7,162 nucleotides of DNA from Thermoanaerobacterales bacterium UBA4877 (lineage in GTDB: Bacteria > Bacillota > Thermoanaerobacteria > Thermoanaerobacterales > UBA4877). The notes beneath the pieces were generated by a model. The model did not search any database. It was given only the letters and a program-made list of their open reading frames with translations, and was not told the origin of the DNA. This document shows, piece after piece, positions 1 to 5,191 of the stretch (the stretch's first letter is position 1; each line of letters starts with the position of its first letter). The stretch is taken from assembly GCA_002399345.1 (NCBI GenBank), contig DHDL01000035.1, forward strand, positions 55,860 through 63,021, written 5' to 3'. Both the position numbers and the translations under genes were made by a program.

Positions 1-412
1 TAGCTTCTACGTATGGCCCCGGGACATTGGTAATTATTGTTGCATCTTTCTTACCAAATACTATTTTAGACCAAAGATGACCATTCTTACCATATATCTC
101 CCTGGATGTATACTTATTTAGATACTGTATTATTGCACTATGAGTATAATCTTTAGCCAAGGTGGGATCAAATCTATAGCCCCCACCTGAACCACCGATT
201 ATTATTATTAGATCGCTAGACTTCTCAACACAAGAATTTATCTTTTCTAATATTTTAATCTCATCATCTATTACTGGTTTCTCTCTAGTAATCTTGCATC
301 TTGGAAAATTCTCCAGAATTATTTGCATAATTGCAGTACTATTTGTATCAATTACAACCCCATTAAAGATTTCATCACCAGTCGGGATTATATTAATTTT
401 TTTTAGGGACAT
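1..412 (-). CDS. Molybdopterin-binding (MoaB/MogA/MoeA-CinA type) domain protein, N-terminal part
   Basis: The frame opens with ATG at 412 and runs off the window start, giving 137 residues. ATG 412 has GGGAGAG about 8 nt upstream, inside the end of the preceding gene, and the two genes overlap by 20 bp in different frames. Features of the MoCF domain: PTGDEIFNG (10-18, compare PTGDEL in MoeA and CinA), the strand-loop LIIIIGGSGGG (68-78), a conserved D..T pair within FDPTLAKDYTH (81-91), and NVPGPYVEA (129-137) in place of the LPG(N/V)P loop. In MoeA and MogA this fold binds molybdopterin during cofactor assembly; CinA relatives have other roles. Located beside a LarA-like gene, it may instead handle a nucleotide-linked cofactor or have an unrelated job. 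It has no signal peptide or membrane segment. Confidence 0.75.
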   Translation of the reverse strand, partial: MSLKKINIIPTGDEIFNGVVIDTNSTAIMQIILENFPRCKITREKPVIDDEIKILEKINSCVEKSSDLIIIIGGSGGGYRFDPTLAKDYTHSAIIQYLNKYTSREIYGKNGHLWSKIVFGKKDATIITNVPGPYVEA

Positions 413-1379
413 TAAGCCATCTCTCCCGTGCACAGCCTTCATATTCTCCATTAGGTATATCTTTATAATCCCTTGTAGGTTTTCTTAATTCGTTAAAATC
501 AACGCCGACACTTTCAAGCTCTATGATTGCTTTCTCTTCTATATTATCAAATGCAATTTCCGAACCGAAAGCCTTAGCTACGGCAAGTACTGCCGGTGAA
601 CAACCTATATGAAGCCCTGGAACCATCCCGATTTTAAGTGCATTTAAAATATTTCTAGCCAACACAGGTTTTGATGCAACTATTATGGGTATATTCTTTT
701 TTAAAGTCTTTGCATATTTACCTGAACCATGCGCAGTCTGTCCCGCCTTAAATTGTCTATATGGAAATACTCTACCATACTTTTCAGCAACTGTCATCCC
801 AATCCCAACAGAAATTACCTCGCCGGTATATCCTAATAAAACATCTCCACCTCTCATTATCTCTAATTGTCCTAATATGGGCAATAGAATTTCATCCATA
901 GTCACAGTATTCATCATCTCTGTTGCCGAGTTGTTATTAACCGCCCTACCGGTCATAACCGCATTATGAACAGGAATTAATTTCTTCTTAGGGTTTGGAC
1001 CTCTATACAATTTTCTGCCTTTATAGTTCTCTTTCCATTGAAGAAGATGTGGTTCATCCGCTATTAGTTCCTCCGTCACTTCCATATATTCCATTTCGAG
1101 AATACCAAATTCCTTGTGTACCTTACCCATATCCCCTGCAGCCATTTTAACAATTGCACCTTCAACCATTATCCCATCGCTTGTAGTTGTTACGGCATCC
1201 ATGTCAAATATGTTAATACCAACCGGGCCATTGATTTCTTTAGAGATAGCATATATAACTTTTTCATCAGTAACATTTGCTTTTTCAATATCTTTCTTAT
1301 CTACAAATGCTGTGTTTATCGGCACCAAATTATCTTTACCAGAACCCGCTTTTATCAATTTTATATTAATATTACTCAT
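393..1379 (-). CDS. 328-aa protein of unknown function in the LarA-like operon
   Basis: I do not recognise the family with confidence. ATG 1379 follows AAGGAGAGG (1387-1395) by 7 nt and lies 18 bp after the previous stop. It is a soluble protein without signal peptide. Notable stretches are NGPVGINIFDMDAVTTTSDGI (from 50), PVHNAVMTGRAVNNN (136-150), GGDVLLGYTGEVISVGIG (177-194), and FKAGQTAHGSGKYAKTLKK (210-228). The last part, PIIVASKPVLARNILNALKIG then GLHIGCSPAVLAVAKAFG, alternates strands and helices like a nucleotide-binding or enzyme core. Cysteines are C260 and C316 (GEYEGCARERW). The Gly-, His- and Cys-containing conserved-looking loops suggest an enzyme rather than a structural protein. 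It ends on TAA, so no selenocysteine is implied at the end. Its last 20 bp overlap the next gene, evidence for translational coupling. Confidence 0.8.
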   Translation of the reverse strand: MSNINIKLIKAGSGKDNLVPINTAFVDKKDIEKANVTDEKVIYAISKEINGPVGINIFDMDAVTTTSDGIMVEGAIVKMAAGDMGKVHKEFGILEMEYMEVTEELIADEPHLLQWKENYKGRKLYRGPNPKKKLIPVHNAVMTGRAVNNNSATEMMNTVTMDEILLPILGQLEIMRGGDVLLGYTGEVISVGIGMTVAEKYGRVFPYRQFKAGQTAHGSGKYAKTLKKNIPIIVASKPVLARNILNALKIGMVPGLHIGCSPAVLAVAKAFGSEIAFDNIEEKAIIELESVGVDFNELRKPTRDYKDIPNGEYEGCARERWLNVPKKN

Positions 1380-1397
1380 AAATTTTCCTCTCCTTAA

Positions 1398-1778
1398 TTA
1401 ATGTCTTCCTAAAGGTGGCCTTCTATCATCCACTTCAGGGCAATCACCAATTTCTACTTCTTCGGTTGGATGAAGTATATTAATCACCTCAAGTATGGCC
1501 TTCTTTGGTTCTCCATTTTTATCAACAGACTTGATCACAACAGTATGCATAGTCTCTGGCACCCTTGGTACTACCGCAACCTCAACTTTTGCAGTGTTCT
1601 CGTCCATCGCAAGTTCTTCTACCGCTTCCTCAATCCTACCCGTACGCAGAGATTGCATTTTTGCTGTCTTTAAATTCTCTAATCCTCTAATCTCAATTGA
1701 ATTCTTCCCTAGATGTTTTGATGCGGCTACCGTAATCTTTTTAATGAACTCAGGCAACTTAGTATGCTTAAATTTCAT
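1398..1778 (-). CDS. Conserved-looking 126-aa protein of unknown function
   Basis: I do not recognise this family. ATG 1778 has an excellent AGGAGG (1785-1790) 6 nt upstream, and the gene starts 22 bp after the preceding stop, so it is surely translated within the operon. It is a soluble, charged protein without signal peptide or membrane segment. It has a basic N-terminus (MKFKHTKLPEFIKK), an acidic middle (RIEEAVEELAMDENTAK, 48-64), a beta-rich stretch VEVAVVPRVPETMHTVVIKS (65-84), and an unusual tail GDCPEVDDRRPPLGRH (111-126) with the only cysteine, C113. The ending on TAA excludes a selenocysteine read-through there. Position directly after a LarA-like sequence and before another unknown protein suggests a small partner or subunit in the same pathway. 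No reaction can be assigned. Confidence 0.8.
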   Translation of the reverse strand: MKFKHTKLPEFIKKITVAASKHLGKNSIEIRGLENLKTAKMQSLRTGRIEEAVEELAMDENTAKVEVAVVPRVPETMHTVVIKSVDKNGEPKKAILEVINILHPTEEVEIGDCPEVDDRRPPLGRH

Positions 1779-1791
1779 CTTATCCCTCCTA

Positions 1792-1815
1792 AATTTAAAA
1801 TTATAATTTTAAATT
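1792..1815. repeat. 24-bp perfect AT-only palindrome at the end of the chimeric gene
   Basis: The 24 bases read the same on both strands; each arm is AATTTAAAATTA or its complement. It covers the last codons and TAA of the chimeric gene and ends 1 bp before the AGGAGG (1785-1790) of the next gene. Consisting only of A and T, its RNA hairpin would be weak. It could modulate translation or processing between the two genes, or be a by-product of base composition. Confidence 0.5.
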
Positions 1816-3504
1816 ACCATCTGTATCAAACATTAATTTAACACCGCTTCGAATTATCCTAATCCTTGATTTATCCGTATCTTTTATTGCACCTTCTGAT
1901 AGATACATTTCCTTAAGGTCTAATGTATTCTTGATAATACCTATTTTCACATCCTGTGCACTTACATTTCCTACAGTATTTAAACCCACAATGATAGCAT
2001 TCTTATCATTAGATACTGTTACAGGTATCTTGCCTCTTTCTAAAAACGTGGTTGATATAATGTTTGCATAAGTGGCTTCAAAATCAATACTATCCACTAA
2101 CTTTTTTGTGGTAACGTCTGCTAATCCAATACCCAAAGCATTACCATATGAATTATTGGCTAAATCTAAAACCACAACCTTTTTAATTACGGGTTTTAAT
2201 GGTTCCTTTTCGCCCTGTACTCTAATTCTTCCTAAAACCTTCGTATCCATGCCTGTTCCACTAATCATCTTACCCATCTCTTCTACCACCAGTACATCTA
2301 GTTCATCTATAGGTAATCTTGGAATGGTCTCCTTGGCTTCTCTAAGTAACTTTTTTTCTTCAATTTCAAAATCCTCCGGTAGCAAAGCCTTTAGCTTGCA
2401 AGTCTCGTCCATAGCATTCTCAATTATACCTAAACCAAATAGAATATTTGCTTTCTCTATAGTTACTTTGGCTGATTCCGGTATACTCTTTCTTAATCCA
2501 TGCGAATGCATTGTGGAACATCCTTTTTGATTACCAAGTCCTACTGCTATCATTTTGGTTAATCCGCTTTCAATATCCGAATCAAAGTCAGTGTGCGGCT
2601 TTACTCTGTTTACTACAACAATCCCATCTAATGAATAAGCATATTTATCAAAGTATACCGGAACTCCACTTTCAGTTGATCCTAATTGAACAACCTCCAT
2701 GCTTGATTCAATAGGGCAGCCCATACTCTCTTCAGTAATGCCTAATGTATCTAATACATGCAGTTGCCCTTCTGCCGTTGCTCCACCATGACTGCCCATT
2801 GCTGTCAAAGATAAATAGTCCTGTACCTCATAGAATTTTGATGTATCGACTATTGGTAATGGGTTTTCTTGCCCATCTATAGTTTTTTGTTGTAATGCTG
2901 TAAATAGTTCACCGAATGCCATTGGACTTGGAGATGCTCCAAGAGACTTAAAATTTGCCATCTGTACTGGATTTTCCATAGTTCTTATCTTTAAACCCTT
3001 CATATCTTCCGGCGTCTCAATAGGTCTTTTATTATTTGTTACACTTCTGAAACCGTTCTCCCAATAAGCAAGCCCTTTAATCTGCTGCCCATCCAACGCT
3101 TGGAATAATTCATTGCCTATCGGACCATCTACTACCTTTCTTGCACTTTCGGCATCCTTAAAAATAAATGGTAAGTCAAATGCCAAAAACTTTTGTGTAA
3201 AATCAGATAATGGTGCTGTAGATACCAATGCCATTTCAAGTGTCCCCAGTTGTAACCCTTCTATCATGTCCCTTTCGTCACCAAGTTGGGAACTATGAAA
3301 AACATCAACTGTTACTTTCCCATTTGTTTTTTTAGAAACCAATTTTGCAAACATTTTAAGTCCATCTGTATAAGGGTGATCCGGAGCTAATACATGACCA
3401 ACACGAATCGTAATACCCTCATTAAATGTCGGCCTGCCACAGCTACTTAATGTTGTAATTAAAGAAATAAAAATAAGTACAACTGCTATTCTTTTTTTAA
3501 ACAT
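1801..3504 (-). CDS. In-frame chimera: truncated TRAP solute-binding lipoprotein (DctP) joined to truncated LarA-like racemase
   Basis: 567 residues made of two unrelated parts. Residues 1-234 are a DctP-type TRAP solute-binding protein: lipoprotein signal with lipobox L19-S-S-C22, the VGHVLAPDHPY and QLGDERDMIEG strands, and ENGFRSVTNNKRPI with the ligand-binding Arg, ending at YLSLT. DctP proteins normally run about 100 residues further. From residues 235-236 (2802-2797) the text is that of the LarA/DUF2088 family: MGSHGGATAEGQ, NRVKPHTDF, ESGLTKM and EEMGKMISGTGMD. H239, H304, K317 and H333 or H335 are candidate equivalents of the LarA catalytic and nickel-pincer residues. The family's first ~95 residues, including the lead into MGSHGG, are missing. 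A signal peptide would export an enzyme that is normally cytoplasmic, and both halves lack needed parts, so neither is likely to work normally. No frameshift or stop is present. Possible origins are a genomic deletion across dctP, the permease genes and larA, or an assembly join. First gene of the sigma-54 operon. Confidence 0.85.
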   Translation of the reverse strand: MFKKRIAVVLIFISLITTLSSCGRPTFNEGITIRVGHVLAPDHPYTDGLKMFAKLVSKKTNGKVTVDVFHSSQLGDERDMIEGLQLGTLEMALVSTAPLSDFTQKFLAFDLPFIFKDAESARKVVDGPIGNELFQALDGQQIKGLAYWENGFRSVTNNKRPIETPEDMKGLKIRTMENPVQMANFKSLGASPSPMAFGELFTALQQKTIDGQENPLPIVDTSKFYEVQDYLSLTAMGSHGGATAEGQLHVLDTLGITEESMGCPIESSMEVVQLGSTESGVPVYFDKYAYSLDGIVVVNRVKPHTDFDSDIESGLTKMIAVGLGNQKGCSTMHSHGLRKSIPESAKVTIEKANILFGLGIIENAMDETCKLKALLPEDFEIEEKKLLREAKETIPRLPIDELDVLVVEEMGKMISGTGMDTKVLGRIRVQGEKEPLKPVIKKVVVLDLANNSYGNALGIGLADVTTKKLVDSIDFEATYANIISTTFLERGKIPVTVSNDKNAIIVGLNTVGNVSAQDVKIGIIKNTLDLKEMYLSEGAIKDTDKSRIRIIRSGVKLMFDTDGNLKL

Positions 3505-3508
3505 TTTT

Positions 3509-3516
3509 CCACCTCC
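3509..3516 (-). promoter_or_regulatory. Ribosome binding site of the DctP-LarA-like chimera
   Basis: GGAGGTGG on the minus strand precedes ATG 3504, with the GGAGG core 7 nt from the start codon. It supports the chosen start, which also begins a well-formed lipoprotein signal peptide. Confidence 0.85.
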
Positions 3517-3551
3517 AAATTAATATTTTAATTATAATTGTAAATATTAAT

Positions 3552-3567
3552 TGCAATAATTATGCCA
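3552..3567 (-). promoter_or_regulatory. Sigma-54 (-24/-12) promoter of the dctP-larA-like operon
   Basis: On the minus strand TGGCAT, five nt, TTGCA fits the sigma-54 consensus TGGCAC-N5-TTGCW with one mismatch. The invariant GG (3566-3565) and GC (3554-3553) are exactly 12 nt apart, first base to first base. The predicted start is near 3541, giving a leader of about 37 nt with a strong ribosome binding site. Sigma-54 transcription needs an enhancer-binding activator, and the tandem repeats upstream are candidate sites for it. No activator gene lies in the window. Confidence 0.65.
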
Positions 3568-3589
3568 CAAAAATGATTTTAGATATTTA

Positions 3590-3603
3590 ATGTTTTAAAA
3601 CAT
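3590..3603. promoter_or_regulatory. 14-bp perfect palindrome, possible operator
   Basis: ATGTTTTAAAACAT is perfectly self-complementary and ends about 23 bp upstream of the -24 element. It could be an additional regulator site, but short AT-rich palindromes arise easily by chance in DNA of this composition. Confidence 0.3.
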
Positions 3604-3686
3604 GCCTGATAATCGTGCTTCATGCAACTATTACCTTTATTATTATTACAACTTAAGTTACCAGTCTACATTTAAATTGTCATATT

Positions 3687-3722
3687 ATGTTATAATTTGT
3701 TGTACCCATGTTATAATTTGTT
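3687..3722 (-). repeat. Tandem 15-bp repeat, candidate activator binding sites (UAS)
   Basis: ATGTTATAATTTGTT occurs at 3687-3701 and again, identical, at 3708-3722. The period is 21 bp, two helical turns, so both copies face the same side of the DNA. A third, degenerate copy may follow around 3667-3681. The repeats lie about 120-160 bp upstream of the -24 element, the usual distance for enhancer sites of sigma-54 activators. The repeat is seen directly; its role is inferred from position. Confidence 0.55.
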
Positions 3723-3749
3723 AGAATGCATTTCATATTTTATCAGAAA

Positions 3750-3784
3750 TGGGCTGTCCAACTAATTATTTAGAGGACAGCCCA
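3750..3784 (-). terminator. Strong hairpin, probable terminator of the sigK-yqeG block
   Basis: TGGGCTGTCC (3750-3759) and GGACAGCCCA (3775-3784) form a perfect 10-bp inverted repeat. The loop itself contains CTAA (3762-3765) and TTAG (3770-3773), which pair to lengthen the stem beyond a 2/1-nt bulge. GGGCTGTCC/GGACAGCCC stems are common in clostridial terminators. It lies 86 bp beyond the yqeG stop. The following minus-strand tract (ATTTCTGATAAAAT) is only weakly T-rich, which lowers confidence that it is a classical Rho-independent terminator. No plus-strand gene ends here. Confidence 0.55.
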
Positions 3785-3869
3785 ATACGTATAGTGAAAA
3801 GTATAATGCCATGCGAACTTCTTGAATTTATCTCCAGCTGTTAATTTAATTCTCGTAAAATATCCTTCA

Positions 3870-4376
3870 TCATAAATCATTCTTTTTGATATTTCTACTA
3901 TATTTATTCAATACAAACCTTTCAAACCGTCTTACAAACCTTGTCCATTCATTTTCTTTTGTCGAAATAGGTTGTACCAAAATAGTAAAGAAACCCAGAC
4001 GGTTTGCACCGATTATATCTGTAAAAACCTGGTCACCTATGGCCGCAACCTTGCGCGGATTGACTTTTAAAAGTTTTAACGCCTTCCTGTATGGAATCTT
4101 AAGCGGCTTACCGGCATTACAAACATATGGAACACCCAGAGCGGAAGCAAACTCCACCACTCGTTTCTTTGTACCGTTAGAAATAAAGCATACCTTCATT
4201 CCCACGGACACAGCCTCATTTATTATTCGTCTGCTGCGTTCATCGGGCACCATGATATTCCATCCAATAATAGTATTGTCTATATCAAAAATAAGGGCTT
4301 CAAAACCCATTTCTTTTAATTTCTTTATATCAAGTTTATCTATAGAATCCAAATAAATATCAGGATATAACAGCAT
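3870..4376 (-). CDS. yqeG: YqeG-family HAD-superfamily (class III) phosphatase
   Basis: A 168-residue HAD phosphatase counted from ATG 4376, the usual size for YqeG (about 170). It begins MLLYPDIYLDSIDKL, typical of the clostridial family. HAD motif I is F-D31-I-D33-N-T, with D31 the likely nucleophile; motif II is ISNG (S66-N67); motif III is the Lys of AGKP (K90); motif IV is GDQVFTD (D115 and D120, the Mg2+ ligands). There is no cap domain and no membrane segment, so it should be cytoplasmic. Distant relatives in mitochondria (PTPMT1/GEP4 type) dephosphorylate phosphatidylglycerophosphate, but the bacterial substrate is not settled and I do not assign one. In many Firmicutes yqeG sits in conserved chromosomal clusters, which agrees with the sigK linkage here. 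It is the last gene before a probable terminator and a 365-bp gene-free stretch. Confidence 0.92.
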   Translation of the reverse strand: MLLYPDIYLDSIDKLDIKKLKEMGFEALIFDIDNTIIGWNIMVPDERSRRIINEAVSVGMKVCFISNGTKKRVVEFASALGVPYVCNAGKPLKIPYRKALKLLKVNPRKVAAIGDQVFTDIIGANRLGFFTILVQPISTKENEWTRFVRRFERFVLNKYSRNIKKNDL

Positions 4377-4384
4377 ATCTAATG

Positions 4385-4391
4385 CACCTCC
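4385..4391 (-). promoter_or_regulatory. Ribosome binding site deciding the yqeG start
   Basis: GGAGGTG on the minus strand lies exactly 8 nt before ATG at 4376. The longer reading from TTG at 4436 overlaps the sigK stop, has no comparable site, and adds 20 residues (MIAGLSFF onward) that are not part of the YqeG family. The ATG is therefore preferred. Confidence 0.85.
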
Positions 4392-4404
4392 GGTGTCCAT
4401 ACCA

Positions 4405-4432
4405 ATTATAGCAAAAAAAGAAAGCCCTGCAA
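4405..4432 (-). promoter_or_regulatory. Candidate extended -10 sigma-A promoter of yqeG
   Basis: TGCTATAAT (minus 4413-4405) is a perfect extended -10 (TGN followed by TATAAT). A poor -35, TTGCAG (4432-4427), lies 16 nt upstream, which is acceptable because extended -10 promoters tolerate weak -35 boxes. The predicted start near 4398 gives a leader of about 22 nt carrying the ribosome binding site. It would uncouple yqeG from sporulation-specific sigK transcription. Confidence 0.5.
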
Positions 4433-5128
4433 TCAATTTGAGAGCTCTTTAGAAAGTTTTATAAGTGCCTTCTTTTCTATCCTTGATACATATGATCGGG
4501 ATATCCCAAGCAGTTTCGCTATCTCCATTTGGGTTTTACTGGCATCGTTATTAAGACCATAACGCATTTCAATTATCTTCTTCTCTCTGTCTTTAAGGCA
4601 CCCGTTCAATTTCTCGTACAATTTTCTTATTTGCATCTTCTTTTCCACCTTATCGCTTATCTCATCCGCATCACTTCCAAGTACGTCAATGAGAGAGATT
4701 TCATTGCCCTCTTTATCAATGCCTATGGGATCCTGCAAATACACCTCGTTCCTTTTCTTTTTATTGGATCTTATGGACATAAGTATCTCATTATCAATAC
4801 ATCGGGCCGCATATGTGGCAAGTCTTGTTCCTTTGGTATCGTCATAGGTGTTGATTGCTTTTATCAATCCTATTGTACCTATTGATATTAAATCATCCAT
4901 ATCCTTATTATTAGTGGAGTATTTTTTAACTACATGGGCAACCAAGCGCAGATTTCTTTCAATTAGTACGTTTCTTGCTTCCTGGTCGCCGTTTTTCATA
5001 CATTCCAAATAATACTTTTCATCTTTAGAAGATAAGACCTGTGGAAATGAATTGTTGCAGGTAATATATCCTGAAGTATAAGAAAATACAACCAAAGGTA
5101 TCAAGGAGAAAAAAAATGGTAATATCAA
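4433..5128 (-). CDS. sigK: Sporulation sigma factor SigK precursor (pro-sigma-K)
   Basis: RNA polymerase sigma factor of the late mother cell, directing spore coat and cortex maturation genes. The 231 residues are close to the Bacillus protein. A hydrophobic pro-sequence (about residues 1-20, [15 protein letters not shown] onward) precedes the [10 protein letters not shown] segment at 25-34; in Bacillus, SpoIVFB cuts pro-sigma-K in the corresponding place. Region 2 contains [12 protein letters not shown] (59-70) and [18 protein letters not shown] (79-96), the core-binding and -10-reading part. [12 protein letters not shown] (104-115) and [13 protein letters not shown] (138-150) follow as in SigK. 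Region 4.2 is the helix-turn-helix around 198-222, with [15 protein letters not shown]. The start codon is TTG with a good ribosome binding site. The frame is unbroken, so no skin element divides the gene here. The stop precedes the yqeG start by 57 bp. Confidence 0.95.
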   Translation of the reverse strand: MILPFFFSLIPLVVFSYTSGYITCNNSFPQVLSSKDEKYYLECMKNGDQEARNVLIERNLRLVAHVVKKYSTNNKDMDDLISIGTIGLIKAINTYDDTKGTRLATYAARCIDNEILMSIRSNKKKRNEVYLQDPIGIDKEGNEISLIDVLGSDADEISDKVEKKMQIRKLYEKLNGCLKDREKKIIEMRYGLNNDASKTQMEIAKLLGISRSYVSRIEKKALIKLSKELSN

Positions 5129-5136
5129 AGAGAATA

Positions 5137-5144
5137 CACCCCCT
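5137..5144 (-). promoter_or_regulatory. Ribosome binding site deciding the TTG start of sigK
   Basis: AGGGGGTG on the minus strand ends 8 nt before TTG at 5128. No in-frame ATG or GTG lies between this site and the conserved region, and initiating at this TTG gives a pro-sequence of the expected length. The rare start codon is therefore the best choice. Confidence 0.7.
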
Positions 5145-5177
5145 GACCGGATAGTTAAATATTATGTATCCAGTCAG
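5143..5177 (-). repeat. 11-bp inverted repeat between the PBP gene and sigK
   Basis: CTGACTGGATA (minus 5177-5167) and TATCCGGTCAG (minus 5153-5143) are complementary over 11 bp with a single U.G wobble in RNA. The 13-nt loop (5166-5154) contains the candidate -10 of sigK, and the 3' arm runs into the AGGGGGTG ribosome binding site. No T-run follows, so an intrinsic terminator is unlikely. It could be an operator flanking the -10, or, in transcripts reading through from the PBP gene, an RNA hairpin abutting the start region of sigK. Confidence 0.6.
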
Positions 5178-5187
5178 AAAATTGTGC
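5159..5187 (-). promoter_or_regulatory. Candidate sigma-E promoter of sigK
   Basis: On the minus strand GCACAAT (5187-5181) and CATAATAT (5166-5159) are separated by 14 nt. They resemble the sigma-E -35 (KMATAWT, six of seven positions) and -10 (CATACANT, with CATA and the last T kept). In Bacillus subtilis sigK is transcribed in the mother cell by sigma-E with SpoIIID, so such a promoter is expected in this place. The predicted start near 5151 leaves a short leader containing the ribosome binding site. The match is by eye in AT-rich DNA, so confidence is moderate. Confidence 0.4.
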
Positions 5188-5191
5188 ATGT

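Larger units (their letters stand above)
3505..3869. other. 365-bp gene-free regulatory region
   Basis: No credible coding frame is present. In minus-strand order it contains the GC-rich hairpin (3784-3750), a tandem 15-bp repeat (3722-3687), a 10-bp palindrome AACTTAAGTT (3650-3659), a 14-bp palindrome (3590-3603), a sigma-54 promoter (3567-3552) and a ribosome binding site (3516-3509). It is markedly AT-rich between 3517 and 3750. A TATAAT at minus 3536-3531 could be a sigma-A -10, but no acceptable -35 precedes it. Confidence 0.75.

Noticed and set aside
393..1778. Possible selenoprotein or reductase genes (Prd/Grd type), suggested by the sigma-54 promoter and the operon style
   Set aside because: The unknown genes end on TAA, I see no in-frame TGA inside them, and I could not match their sequences to known Prd or Grd subunits from memory.
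2072..2530. A 152-codon open frame on the plus strand
   Set aside because: It lies antisense inside the LarA-like half of the chimeric gene, its product is low-complexity Ser/Leu/Ile-rich, and no good ribosome binding site precedes it. The other plus-strand frames in the window have the same character.
3531..3536. TATAAT as a sigma-A -10 for the chimeric gene
   Set aside because: No reasonable -35 lies 16-18 nt upstream, and TATAAT is common by chance in this AT-rich stretch. The -24/-12 element is the better match.
4377..4436. Longer yqeG product starting at TTG 4436, overlapping the sigK stop
   Set aside because: It has no suitable ribosome binding site, and the extra 20 residues do not belong to the family, whereas ATG 4376 has GGAGGTG at ideal spacing.
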